Shown here one piece after another: positions 9,914-19,516 of a stretch of DNA of 64,000 nt; the first letter of the stretch is position 1, and each line of letters begins with the position of its first letter. The notes beneath the pieces are model-generated. The model had not been told where the DNA came from. It saw nothing but the letters and a program-made list of their open reading frames with translations, and ran no database searches. The DNA comes from Pycnococcus provasolii (taxonomy: Eukaryota; Chlorophyta; Pseudoscourfieldiophyceae; Pseudoscourfieldiales), in contig CP150578.1 of NCBI GenBank assembly GCA_049487715.1, forward strand, positions 1 through 64,000, given 5' to 3'. The position numbers and the translations under genes are program-made.

Positions 9914-10948
9914 ATGTCCGACGACGCTACGCCCGCCTCGCTCGACGTTGAGGGGCAGCCGCCAGCGTACAGCCGCCAGGAAACCAAGAGCTGGGATACG
10001 CCAGAGGCGGAGGAGGCGCGCTCTGGCGTGTACTGCTGTGGAGGGTGCCTCGGTGCCACGGGACTGCTTCTCTTCCTCATACTCGTGCCGCTGTCCTTCA
10101 AGGGGGTGGAGTACTACGAGTACGGATTCAAGGTGCGCGCGTCAACCGGCAAGGTGGACCTGTCGAAGGTGTACGGGCCGGGAAACCACTTCGTTGGGCC
10201 GGACTACCAGTTCAAGAAGTTTCAGAGTGACGCGCACATCAGGCGGTACGACGCGCTCTCCGTGTTCTCGAAAGGAACGAACGAAAGCGTGGGACTCGAA
10301 TTCAAGCTCGACATCACGTACGCGTACCGGCTACGCAAGGCAGAGCTCGTGGCGCTTCACAACGAGCTCGAAAGGCAGTACGAGGGCGTCGTTGACAGCC
10401 GCGCAAGGGACGGCATCAAAAACGAGGCTGTGAAGATCGACTTTAACCAGTTCTTCGAGCAGCGACTGGCCGTCGAGGAAACGCTGTACAAGGCGCTTAA
10501 GACGAGACTCGTTCCGCTCCACGTTGACGTCATCGCGTTCCACCTAGGACGCGTCGAAATCCCGTCGGAGGTGCGCGAGAAACAGCTCGAAACGCGCGTT
10601 CAGAACGAACGCAACGACCGCGAGGGTTTCGCGCAGAAAGCGGAGGTTGAGCGAGCGACGACCGACTTCGAGGTGAACAAAATTCTCCTGCAGAAAGAGG
10701 AGGTGTTACGCACGGCTTCGGCAGAGGCGAACCTCATCACGCTGACTGCGGGGGCGGATGCCGAACGCATCGAGAAGAGTGCGCAGTCGCAAGGTCTTCA
10801 GGGCCTGTACGAAGCAACAGGACTCACGACGGACAAGCACAAGGCGAGCTTCGACTACATTCGCACCATCCTGCGCCACCCGGGAACCACGCTGACGGTT
10901 GGCTACGTCGGTCCGAAAGACGCGACTCTCGTCGCAGATGCCAACTGA
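9914..10948 (+). CDS. SPFH/Band 7 membrane protein A
   Basis: A 344-residue protein of the stomatin/prohibitin/flotillin (SPFH) superfamily, membrane scaffolds that form large rings on membranes. A Cys-rich juxtamembrane motif (YCCGGC, residues 40-45) precedes a single helix at about 46-62, followed by a Band 7 domain with EYYEYGF, GPGNHFVGP and a long charged helical region (EREKQLE..., about 215-300) typical of SPFH oligomerisation. The Cys cluster could be palmitoylated (inference). The protein lacks an obvious transit peptide. It lies tail-to-tail, 97 bp from a second SPFH gene of the same length and layout. The start is the ATG at 9914, context ACCATGTCC. Confidence 0.8.
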   Translation: MSDDATPASLDVEGQPPAYSRQETKSWDTPEAEEARSGVYCCGGCLGATGLLLFLILVPLSFKGVEYYEYGFKVRASTGKVDLSKVYGPGNHFVGPDYQFKKFQSDAHIRRYDALSVFSKGTNESVGLEFKLDITYAYRLRKAELVALHNELERQYEGVVDSRARDGIKNEAVKIDFNQFFEQRLAVEETLYKALKTRLVPLHVDVIAFHLGRVEIPSEVREKQLETRVQNERNDREGFAQKAEVERATTDFEVNKILLQKEEVLRTASAEANLITLTAGADAERIEKSAQSQGLQGLYEATGLTTDKHKASFDYIRTILRHPGTTLTVGYVGPKDATLVADAN

Positions 10949-11045
10949 GATGAGAGTAAGCCTTGAAGCAAAAGAACGTTGTAATCGAAACAAAAGCAAG
11001 GACGATAAAAATAAAAAAGAACACAATCCGCTACAATTTTGTCCA

Positions 11046-12071
11046 CTACAGCTCCTCGCGATAGCTGAGCGTCGCCGGCTCCAGCACGCGCAAATTCGGA
11101 TTCTTCTGCGACTCGATTGCACGATTGCCCATGTACGCGAGGAACCCTTCGCTCGTGAGCTGCAGATCATTTTTGATGGTGGCGTACGTCTGCGCCTCCG
11201 TCTGATACTCGAGCAGCGTCGCATTCGCCTTGTACTCCGCCTCCTTCCTGCGAATGTTTGCGGAGTTGCGAGCATTGTCAAGCGTCTTCTCACCCGTGCG
11301 CCTGGCAGTCAGCAGCTGCGTGTTTGCCGCCGTCAAACTCTGCGTGCGTTGATTTTTCGCAAGTTCGATATCCTCCTCCGCGCTCTGCTTGTTGCTGACC
11401 GCGGACGCATATGCGGTGGGAAGCTGGACGTTGCGAAGCTGCAGGTCCACCGCACGACTGTAGAGTCCTGGCGAGGAGCCGTCTTCGGAAGGCTCAATTT
11501 TCTGCTTGAAGAACTCGAGCATGCGTGCCTGCACCGCAGCACGTTTCCCTTGGAAGTCCTGAATGGGGAACTCGCCACACCCGTGGTGCACCGCACTCAC
11601 TCCTGCCGCTTTGACCATTTCGTTGAACACCTTGAACTCACGGTACTCTGCCATGGACTTGATGATGTGCGCCTTGTCAACAGTGTACTGGAACGAGACC
11701 TCCGTCTTGACGACGAGTCCATCCTTTGACACGCAAGTGGCGTCGTCCGCGTGCTTGAGGTCTTCGGGCATGTTGACGGTGATGAACGTGGATGGGTACA
11801 CGATGAAACGGAAGAACGGCGAGCCAGTGTGCAGGCCGTCCACCTTGACATCTTTCGCGAGGGACCTCTGCACGGTGTTGTACGCCACTCCAAACTCCTT
11901 GCTCTCAAGTTTTTGGAAGGACGTTCCAAGCAAGACGAGCACGGTAATGAGCACTCCAATGGCGGAGGTGGCCGCGCACGTGTAGCACGTCACTCGACCT
12001 CCCTCCGATTCCCTGAACTTGCGGTAGTCGGACGCCACCGCCTCGGCGTTGATCCAGTCGTCCGCGCCCAT
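11046..12071 (-). CDS. SPFH/Band 7 membrane protein B
   Basis: A 341-residue SPFH-type protein with the same plan as its convergent neighbour: short polar N-terminus, CYTC motif at residues 29-32, one helix at about 33-51, then a Band 7-like domain (SKEFGVAYNTV, NMPEDLKHADDATCVSKDGLVV, KTEVSFQYTV) and a C-terminal Ala/Glu/Lys-rich helix (about 225-300). The sequence is clearly diverged from protein A, so any duplication is old. Two different SPFH subunits side by side recall prohibitin 1/2-type hetero-oligomers, but partnership is inference. A retroelement is inserted about 230 bp upstream of its start. Confidence 0.75.
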   Translation of the reverse strand: MGADDWINAEAVASDYRKFRESEGGRVTCYTCAATSAIGVLITVLVLLGTSFQKLESKEFGVAYNTVQRSLAKDVKVDGLHTGSPFFRFIVYPSTFITVNMPEDLKHADDATCVSKDGLVVKTEVSFQYTVDKAHIIKSMAEYREFKVFNEMVKAAGVSAVHHGCGEFPIQDFQGKRAAVQARMLEFFKQKIEPSEDGSSPGLYSRAVDLQLRNVQLPTAYASAVSNKQSAEEDIELAKNQRTQSLTAANTQLLTARRTGEKTLDNARNSANIRRKEAEYKANATLLEYQTEAQTYATIKNDLQLTSEGFLAYMGNRAIESQKNPNLRVLEPATLSYREEL

Positions 12072-12300
12072 GGCCGGAGGTTGGTTTCTGCGCGTGCGTT
12101 GGCGACTTGGCGACTTGGCGTTGGCGTGGCGTGCGAGAGGGAGAGGGAGGGAGAGGGAGGGGGAGCAGGTTCCTCCTCATCGGGGGGCAGCTTGTCGAGT
12201 TCGCGCAAAAGACCATTCCGGGTAGTGGGACAACGACAGGGCCGTGTGGAAGGAATGCCTGCCCCACGCAGCCGCAACCTCCCCTCCCCCCCGGGACCAC

Positions 12301-12477
12301 TTTGAGAAAACAAGCAGAGACGTCGGCATGGGGATGCACTGTTGGACAACGCTCCAGGGGAGATAAGAATCCCAAGAACGAGTTGACGCGGCCTCCGGGA
12401 AGGTCGACACTGTCTACCTCCCTCAGGAGGGTTTCCTTCTCCCGAACACAACTAAGTAACGAATATATATTCTCATA
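12301..12477 (+). repeat. 5' LTR of the miniature retrotransposon
   Basis: 177 bp starting TTTGAGAAAAC and ending TATTCTCATA, not the usual TG...CA ends. It contains GAATATATATTC near the 3' end, a possible TATA or R/U5 feature. Confidence 0.93.
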
Positions 12478-12489
12478 GGTTATGAGCCT
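12478..12489 (+). other. Primer binding site (Met-tRNA anticodon stem-loop type)
   Basis: GGTTATGAGCCT immediately follows the LTR. Its centre ATG pairs with the CAU anticodon of a methionine tRNA, matching the copia/Ty5 mode of half-tRNA priming. Confidence 0.85.
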
Positions 12490-12884
12490 CACTTCTACGC
12501 TGCGCTAAGCCGTTGATATCTTAATAGGTCTCGCACTTCGCAGTCTTGAAGTACACATATATACTCTTGACATACGCTTTACCGCTTTCAAAACTATTGC
12601 GCACAGCGCATACACCGTCCAAAACTGAAACACAAACCGCTTATATTTTCAGCTTGGACTTATTCTCCCACCTTAAGGGTGAAACGCCCGGTGAGAAACT
12701 TCTTTGGAAAGCCTTTTGAGTGTCTAAAAACCGAGCATCCCTGTATTTTCGAACTTTTACAAGCGTTTCCAATACTCATATCGAGTCGTGGGCTTGGTCG
12801 AGCTATCGAGTCCGCACCGACCTACGCTCTACACGCCGCCATACCTGCCGGAGTCGCCCCGGGAAACCGGCAAACGCACTTTAG

Positions 12885-13292
12885 GGTTATCGATTAGGTT
12901 TTCTGCTAGCCAACGCAGCCGTCGACGGAGGTGGTGTGCAGAATGGGCAAGATAACGCAGCCCTGGCCGCAAACCTTATGAAAGCCATAAAAGGAGCTGG
13001 AGCACCTCGGCACAAGACACCGATTCTTGCCGATGACTGGGCCACCTTTCGAATCGCTTTCAAGAACTACCTTCAGGCGAATGTGCCGGAGGCCATGGCA
13101 GTGCTCAATGCGGGAACGTCCGCAGCTGACACCAACCACATATTCGTACCAGTGGAAATGGAGGCAACTTCCGCAAAATTGCATACTGAAATGTTTGGAT
13201 CTGATATATTTGATTCACCAGCTGACGGAAAACGACGTCGCGGAATCGCCGGAATATGCGCGCGCACGTTTGGATGTGGATGTCTCTTTTGA
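12885..13292 (+). pseudogene. Gag-like remnant inside the miniature LTR element
   Basis: An open frame of about 135 codons without an in-frame ATG near its start reads ...VQNGQDNAALAANLMKAI, then ILADDWATFRIAFKNYLQ, and stops at 13292. The WATFRIAFKNYL segment resembles the W-containing helix at the start of copia-type Gag proteins. A second frame (about 13195-13416) takes over with LTENDVAESPEYARARL and runs into the 3' LTR, suggesting an internal deletion or frameshift that joined Gag to the end of Pol. It is not expected to make a working protein. Confidence 0.55.
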
Positions 13293-13350
13293 GATACGCG
13301 TCCCTGCAACATATACGTCCGAGCACGAGACGTACACGAACGAAGGGGAG

Positions 13351-13527
13351 TTTGAGAAAACAAGCAGAGACGTCGGCATGGGGATGCACTGTTGGACAAC
13401 GCTCCAGGGGAGATAAGAATCCCAAGAACGAGTTGACGCGGCCTCCGGGAAGGTCGACACTGTCTACCTCCCTCAGGAGGGTTTCCTTCTCCCGAACACA
13501 ACTAAGTAACGAATATATATTCTCATA
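13351..13527 (+). repeat. 3' LTR of the miniature retrotransposon
   Basis: Identical over all 177 bp to the 5' LTR, offset by exactly 1,050 bp, and preceded by the purine tract GAAGGGGAG. Confidence 0.93.
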
Positions 13528-13532
13528 ACCAC

Positions 13533-13953
13533 CCCCACGGGAGCCGGTGGAGGGTGTGGGGCAAGGGGGCCGATCATCGAGGCAGCCGCCACGCTAGGGC
13601 TTCGCTTGTCATCGACTCAATTTTAGGGGTTTGGGCACGCTCAACCTGCCCCAAGCTCCAAGGCCTCTCTGCAAGCAGCCTTGGGAATAAAGTGCGGGTT
13701 GCCGGCACACGCGTGCAAAGGCAAGGCGCAAGCAGCCTTCGAGAGGAACACATATGCTGCATGCAACGACGCGTAAACGTGAACAACGCAGCGAGAATAT
13801 CGAACGACTACCACAAAAATACCGCAACGAACAGCGGCACTGTTCATCAAGGGAAAAAAAAGTACGATAGATAGTTCGCGAACGTTACCAAAACTAAAAC
13901 AGGGAATCGTGTAACGCCAACGAATCGACAACGAAACAGTAGCTTATTGATCG
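13533..13953. other. Gene-free stretch downstream of the LTR element
   Basis: Nothing with coding signature is seen. It contains CAAGCAGCCTT repeated at 13673 and 13729 and is the 3' flank of the proposed small gene to its right. Confidence 0.5.
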
Positions 13954-14396
13954 TCACCGGGCACTGCCACGCATATTGCCGCCAAGCGACGCGATGAAGT
14001 CGCTTCCCAACGCCACATCGCGGCTGTACGCAGGGCCGTGGTTGACGTACTTGCCAGCATGCTCGCTCGACCACGTCTTCGCAAGAGCCGAAACAGCACT
14101 CTCAGGTTGAAATGACTCGACGCCTCTTCCCATCACCTGTATGATTTTCGTTTTAACGGAGCGGTTAGAGTGAGTTGCAAGTTCGAGGAAGGCGTCCACA
14201 CACCCCGCCAGCCCGACGCGGTTTTCAACACCTCTGCGCGCGCGCCCTTCTGATCTAAGCTTGGGAGGGAACGCTAAGTGCAAACATATGAACCTTAGGC
14301 GTTGTCTTAACGCACCTTTGCGAACGAGGGTGTTGGCACGCCGGTCTCCAAGAAGCTATTCGGCTTTGTTGCCTTGCCAGCCATCCCGAGTGACAT
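13954..14396 (-). CDS. Proposed small two-exon gene, unknown function
   Basis: I do not recognise the product. Exon 1 (14316-14396) encodes MSLGMAGKATKPNSFLETGV... and ends AAG before a GTGCGT donor. A 56-bp intron (14260-14315) ends in TTCCCTCCCAAG. Exon 2 (13954-14259) continues in the same phase and gives a 128-residue product with an LAGCVDAFLELATHSN segment and a soluble, mixed-charge composition. Support is the open frames, the phase match and the pyrimidine-rich acceptor; there is no domain evidence. Alternatives are a non-coding region, or different splice sites giving a longer N-terminus. Confidence 0.4.
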
Positions 14397-15897
14397 GACG
14401 ACGCTGACAGGTGATTCGACAGGGGACTGATGTGTCTCGCGTAACTGTGCAGGGACCCCCACCTGGGGCTGCCGGGGACTGGGAGCACCTACCTTCCTAC
14501 TGGGAGCACCTACTGGGAGCCTCCTGGGAGCCTCCTGGGAGCCTCCTGGGAGGGAGCCTCCGAGGCTCCGAGACGAGAGAGGCGAGACTTGGGAGACGAT
14601 CAGACGAGGTTGTCTCATTCCTTCAGAGTTCAGAAGAGTGATGGCAGTGATGTTAACCGGACAGGGGATTTATTTGGTCAGTCGTCGCAGCCAGCCACTC
14701 AGCCAGCCAGCGGTAAGGTTAGTTCTTTCCTTAGACTAGTCTATGATTTTGGCCTGCACCGTAGGGTAAAAGTTACCTGTGGTGTTTGGGCAAGTCTCTT
14801 GAATGGTCAATACGCCGCCAGCCAACAGCGTTCTTGAATCGCCGTTTGCGTTTGATTCAAGAATGCAGTGGTGGAAGCGAGCCAGCACCAAACGAACAAG
14901 GAATACGAGACGAGAGATGGAGAGAGGTGCGCCGTCAAGGCGAAAACAACCGAAAACCTGCGTCAAAGCGTCAAAGCGTCAAGGCGTAGGCGAGGTGCGA
15001 GGTGGAGGCGAGAGGGGGCGGAAGGGAGGGAAGGGAAGGGGAAGGAGGAGGGGAAAGCCGAGGGAAGGTCCCGTCCCGTGCTTTGAGGCTGTTGGGAGTT
15101 GGTTCCGAGCACGTAGTGGTCTCAGGGCCGGTGTACGATGGGTGCATCAATCATTCATCGTAGTGGACTTGACTTGACTGGTGGAGTTCCCTGATCCCAG
15201 ACTCTTGTGTCTGTTCGCTGACCGCCTGTTGCCTGTGCGGAAGCCTGTGCTGGGGACTGGGGAGACGAGACTCCCGTGTCGTTTGTTCCCCTCCCTCCCT
15301 CCCTCCCTCCGGCAAAGCCTCCCCCAACAGCCGGTCCCAACAGCTCTGATGGTCCCTCCCCCCCGGGGGGTCCTCCCCTCAAAAACAACTCGACGGCTCC
15401 ATTGACCATCGAAACCGACAAAGCGTCGTCAACGCTCCCGCAACCAGTCAACCGAACTCAGCCATTCCAAGCAACGCGCAAACGCACGACGAGCTCTCAC
15501 GCACTCCACGCCCTACGACCATACGCCGCCACCGCGCTTACACATTAAGAGGTACGTTGCACCGGAAAACTCACACCAACGCGCTCCCAAACGCGCCTTT
15601 GACCGGCGCGAAGGGTGGGGGGGGGGGACGAAGGGAACGCATAGTGGTGGCGAGGCGATGATCACCGATGACGACAAGCTGAGCACGAAGTGCAGCTCCT
15701 GGCAAGGGCTGCAGGCTGTGGCGTGACGAATCCTGGCCGTGTGCAAGGTGCTCACGCAGTTGGCACCGTGAGTTGGGCCACACACCCTAGCGCACCCTGG
15801 CCGACGACCCGGTCAGAGCCGGTGCACCACGGGCTGGCCCAACGAGGGTTGTGTGCATCTCAACGACGAACCGTTGACTTGCCTTGCGCTCAGCCAG
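14397..15897. other. Long spacer of simple and G/C-skewed sequence
   Basis: About 1.5 kb without a convincing gene. 14500-14560 is built of the word CTGGGAGCCTC repeated several times. 14995-15075 is almost pure purine (GGAGGCGAGAGGGGG...GGAAGGG). 15290-15312 is (CTCC)n, and 15618-15628 is a G run. Short reading frames on both strands here have biased composition and no motifs. Confidence 0.5.
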
Positions 15898-16179
15898 TCA
15901 CAAGCACACCGGGCGAAAATACTGCCGCGAGCACGATCTCATGCCGCGTTGACGGCACGTGGTTGACCGTGAATGCGGCATCACCGGAACCTTGACCGGC
16001 TTGCTTTCCTCTTCGACCCAAGTGGAAGTGTGCACTGGATTGCGACGCCTGCTTGCGTCAACTGATATCAGGGTTTGGGCGTTGCATACCACGACAACGA
16101 ATTGGTCAGCGTCCACGCGCCCATCCACGCCCCACGACTGTTCAACGGGCCGGACCGCGGGCGTGGTCAACGTCGCCAT
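15898..16179 (-). CDS. Possible small gene or remnant upstream of the CXC-WRKY gene
   Basis: An open frame from MATLTTPAVRPVEQ runs 93 codons to 15898. From about 16030 a second minus-strand frame (GQGSGDAAFTVNHVPST...SPGVLVTG) looks more coding-like than the first, which suggests either an unrecognised splice or a frameshifted relic. No family is recognised. It would be divergent from the CXC-WRKY gene with 173 bp between starts, containing CA-rich simple sequence. Confidence 0.25.
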   Translation of the reverse strand: MATLTTPAVRPVEQSWGVDGRVDADQFVVVVCNAQTLISVDASRRRNPVHTSTWVEEESKPVKVPVMPHSRSTTCRQRGMRSCSRQYFRPVCL

Positions 16180-16352
16180 GGTCGTGGACCTCGACCGGGG
16201 TTTGGAGAGGGGGAGGGGTGACGGACTCCGACGCACTTCGCAGAAAGACTAACGCGACACAAACACACACACATACACACACTTGCACACTTTACTGTTA
16301 CCAGCACCACGCAAACACACGCAGAGTCAAGCTGCCGAGGAAAGCTTGAACG

Positions 16353-19049
16353 ATGGAGGAACAGCAGCAGAACGAGAATGAACGCACCGACACGACCCCA
16401 GCGCCTTCACCGCCACGACCACGGCCCGTGTCGTTGCTGGGTGGCGGCGGTGCGCCATATACGCCGCCAACCCCTTTCGCTCGTGTGACGGACATGGAAC
16501 TCGACGGAGCAGCTGAGCCGGCCAGTGCGGTGGCTCCGGAACCTCGAGACGTGCCAGCGAGAGCCGACGACTATACGGAAGAACCGAAGACTTTCAAAGT
16601 GCTTCGCACCGAGGACGTCGCTAGCGATTTCGACGCGCCGAAAGATGTGACTTTGCCTGCCCCTGCACCCATGGAGACTGCTGAGGTCGATGACGACGAC
16701 GACGCGAAGGCTGATGCTCAGGTGTGCGAGGGCAACTCGCTGCCCCCGGAGGCTCCCCCGCCGACGGTCGTGGCCATGAACACCGAGGGCGAGCGACAGG
16801 AACACATAGTGTCCGTCTCCGACATTCCCTCCAATGGTACGCTGAACTCCAAAGAGCATGGGCACAAATCAGACGATGACGAGAATGGCGTTGGTGATGA
16901 CAGCGCCGCCGCTCCAGCAGACATCGCCTTCTCGAACGATGAACAGGAGATGACCGGTACTCGAAAAGCTGAACTCGGCTCGGCCACCGCGGCCGGAGCA
17001 AAGGAAGCCATCGCCGCCGTTGCTACCACGCCATCGACGATGCACATGCCACCACCGCCACCACCGCCTCCACCGCCATCCAAACTAGCGACAAACCACC
17101 CGCCGCCGCCTCCACCGCTTTCCCAACCGCCTCCACCTCCACCGCCGCCACCACGTGCCTCTCACCACCCTTCTCTTCCCGTACCGCCTCCACCTCCACC
17201 GCCTCTGCCACGCGCGGCTGGCGCATCGGGCAGCATTTCGATGACCATCAGTGGCAGCGGCGTGAATGTTTCGACCCTTGCAGACATGGCGGCCGTGACC
17301 TCTGCTGATGTGGACGGCGCCGTTCTGAAGCGTGCGCGACTCTTAGTAGCAAGCCTCCCTTCGCCGGCGTCGCTGAAGGCTGCCGGGCAGAATCCGAACA
17401 CGTGCAACACGAAGCGTGCCCCGACGGGACCTAAGCGGTGCACGTGCAAGAAGAGCCGCTGTCTGAAGCTTTACTGCGAGTGCTTTGCCGGCGGAGAGTA
17501 CTGCGGGGTTGCATGCCAATGCGTCTCATGCATGAACACCGTCGAGCACAAGGCGCAGGTTGAGCTTGCCAAAGAGCAGGTTCTCGCGCGCACGCCAGGT
17601 GCGTTTGCCCCGAAAGTTGTCGTGACGGGCAAGGCGGGCAACGACGGCTCCTCCGACGGCGACGGCGACGAGCTCGCTCACAAGAGAGGGTGCAGGTGCC
17701 GACGCAGCCACTGCCTTAAGAAGTACTGCGAGTGCTTCCAAAGCGGTGTGAAGTGCTCGAAACTCTGCAAATGCGTCGAGTGTCTGAATGGAGGCTCGAA
17801 CACGGGCGGTGGACCAGACGCCGCGGCGATGGCAGCCGCGGTTCGTGCCGTGGCAGCAGCGAAGGTGTTCGCGACCGCCCAGAGCCTCTCCGGCCAAACC
17901 ACGATGGAGTACTCTCGCCAGATTTCATCGGCAACGGAGGATGCGCAGCGCCTCGTGCTCTGTCGTCCACCAGCTCTTGTGCTTGGCCAGCCCAAGAATG
18001 CCGGTGCATCTCCTCCCATGTTCATGAATGCGGATGGCTCGAAGGTGACTGACGCGGCGGGTGCAGGCACGATGAACTTTGCACCCACGCCCGGTCCCGC
18101 GGATGGAGAGACGGACACGCCTGTGACATGTGGTAGTCAGATTGGGTTCCCGCTTCTGCTTGATGCGAAGTTGCTCGGATCGCACCCCAGCCTGAGCCGT
18201 CTGGGCAGCATGAATGGCAGCGACAGCGTGCGTGGCAGCCCCGGCGGTGCGTCTGCGCGTGGCACGGAAGGTGACATTGGCGGCGACGGCTACCGCTGGC
18301 GAAAGTACGGCCAGAAGCTCGTCGGCGCCGAGGGAATCAAGCGAAGCTACTACAAGTGTGTCGTGGAAGGTTGCCCCGCGCGTAAGCACGTCGAACGTCT
18401 GGCAGCGGACACGGGTGCAGGCGTGCCGTCTGTGGCGTACGATGGCCAGCATACGCACCCGCCGCCCGCTGGTGGTCGCACGCCATCGGACAACCCAGCT
18501 GGTGGCATGGCTGGGGCGGACTTCCGGCGCTCGGCATTCTTTGGCGTGGCTTCGCCGCGCAGCGCGAATGCCAATCTTCCAGCGCCACCGCCGCCGAGCA
18601 CGCCCGCTCCACCAAGCCCCATTGCCTCGCCGAGGAAGACGACGTCAACGAAGAAGATGCCGAAGGGCATTCCTGGACCGCCGCCGCTTGTGGAGGCGGG
18701 TGGCGATGTTACCTGCGACCTGGACGCCGTGGAAGCTCTCATCTCGCTCGGGCTTGCTCCGCCTTCCACGGCAAAGAAGGCTGCCGCTCGCAAGCTCGAG
18801 CTTGAGGATGAGGGTGCATTTGATGACGCTGATATGGGCAAGGAAGTGATGCTGAATCACCCCCTTCGGCGTGGACTTGATTTCACCTGGGCGAGACGTC
18901 AGCAGCGTTCTGTGCGCGGGCGTGGAGTCGCCGCGAAATCAGATGCGGGTGGTGGCGACGACTCTGCAGCTGCTGCGGCTTCAGCTCCGGCGATGGCGGT
19001 GGCTGCTGTGCCAGCGTCTGCGCCTGCTGTGGTGTCCATGGCAGTTTGA
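16353..19049 (+). CDS. CXC (tesmin/TSO1-type) and WRKY domain DNA-binding protein
   Basis: An 898-residue probable nuclear transcription regulator. After an acidic N-terminus and proline runs (about 230-290) come two CXC cysteine-rich motifs, KRCTCKKSRCLKLYCECF (about 358-396) and GCRCRRSHCLKKYCECF (about 443-482), which together form the CRC domain of tesmin/TSO1/LIN54-type proteins. A WRKY domain follows at about 643-705 with the canonical WRKYGQK, then C-x4-C and HTH ligands of its zinc site; about 25 residues separate the second Cys from the first His, slightly longer than usual. The C-terminus is basic then Ala-rich. Each domain binds DNA on its own in known proteins; a protein holding both is unusual. 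No intron is needed. Confidence 0.9.
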   Translation: MEEQQQNENERTDTTPAPSPPRPRPVSLLGGGGAPYTPPTPFARVTDMELDGAAEPASAVAPEPRDVPARADDYTEEPKTFKVLRTEDVASDFDAPKDVTLPAPAPMETAEVDDDDDAKADAQVCEGNSLPPEAPPPTVVAMNTEGERQEHIVSVSDIPSNGTLNSKEHGHKSDDDENGVGDDSAAAPADIAFSNDEQEMTGTRKAELGSATAAGAKEAIAAVATTPSTMHMPPPPPPPPPPSKLATNHPPPPPPLSQPPPPPPPPPRASHHPSLPVPPPPPPPLPRAAGASGSISMTISGSGVNVSTLADMAAVTSADVDGAVLKRARLLVASLPSPASLKAAGQNPNTCNTKRAPTGPKRCTCKKSRCLKLYCECFAGGEYCGVACQCVSCMNTVEHKAQVELAKEQVLARTPGAFAPKVVVTGKAGNDGSSDGDGDELAHKRGCRCRRSHCLKKYCECFQSGVKCSKLCKCVECLNGGSNTGGGPDAAAMAAAVRAVAAAKVFATAQSLSGQTTMEYSRQISSATEDAQRLVLCRPPALVLGQPKNAGASPPMFMNADGSKVTDAAGAGTMNFAPTPGPADGETDTPVTCGSQIGFPLLLDAKLLGSHPSLSRLGSMNGSDSVRGSPGGASARGTEGDIGGDGYRWRKYGQKLVGAEGIKRSYYKCVVEGCPARKHVERLAADTGAGVPSVAYDGQHTHPPPAGGRTPSDNPAGGMAGADFRRSAFFGVASPRSANANLPAPPPPSTPAPPSPIASPRKTTSTKKMPKGIPGPPPLVEAGGDVTCDLDAVEALISLGLAPPSTAKKAAARKLELEDEGAFDDADMGKEVMLNHPLRRGLDFTWARRQQRSVRGRGVAAKSDAGGGDDSAAAAASAPAMAVAAVPASAPAVVSMAV

Positions 19050-19516
19050 GAAAGTTTGTGAAAAAAATTTGGATGGATGAAATTGAGGTGATTGACAACT
19101 GGAGTGAAGCAAGGAAGGAAAAAAAAAGTGCCATGCGCCATACAAGACGATACCGGCGTGCTTGGGAGACACACTGATTTTTTTTCGTTTTCTGTGCTTC
19201 AAGAGGAATTTGAGAGGTAAAGTATTTGCGTTTTATTTATGATAGATCTATGGATGTTCTTATCCCGTCAATCCCATGAATACCACCCCCGCCTCCGATG
19301 TGAATGTGAATGGTGTGAATGGACAGCCGTTGGACAAAGTAAAGTACACTCCATTACTTTTCAAATAAGCGGCCGTTGCTCTCTCTGTGTCTCTATGAGG
19401 AACCACGTCCGAAACGGCTCGATAACGAAGCCTCGTTGCGCAAACGCTGCCGTTGATCGGGTGCCGCCCGATCTGATCCTAGGTCGTTATCCCGATCCCA
19501 GCTACGCCACTCCCAA
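19050..19516. other. Convergent 3' spacer
   Basis: 467 bp between the stops of the CXC-WRKY and J-domain genes, with several A runs and lower GC. Nothing else is seen. Confidence 0.6.

Larger units (their letters stand above)
12301..13527 (+). mobile_element. Miniature LTR retrotransposon, copia-type, non-autonomous
   Basis: The whole element is 1,227 bp. Two 177-bp LTRs (12301-12477 and 13351-13527) are identical base for base. It is flanked by the 5-bp target duplication ACCAC (12296-12300 and 13528-13532). Directly after the 5' LTR is GGTTATGAGCCT (12478-12489), complementary to a Met-tRNA anticodon stem-loop, the half-tRNA primer type known from copia and Ty5. A polypurine tract (GAAGGGGAG, 13342-13350) abuts the 3' LTR. 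The interior (873 bp) has only a gag-like remnant and no reverse transcriptase, so it must be mobilised in trans. Identical LTRs mean very recent insertion. Confidence 0.93.
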
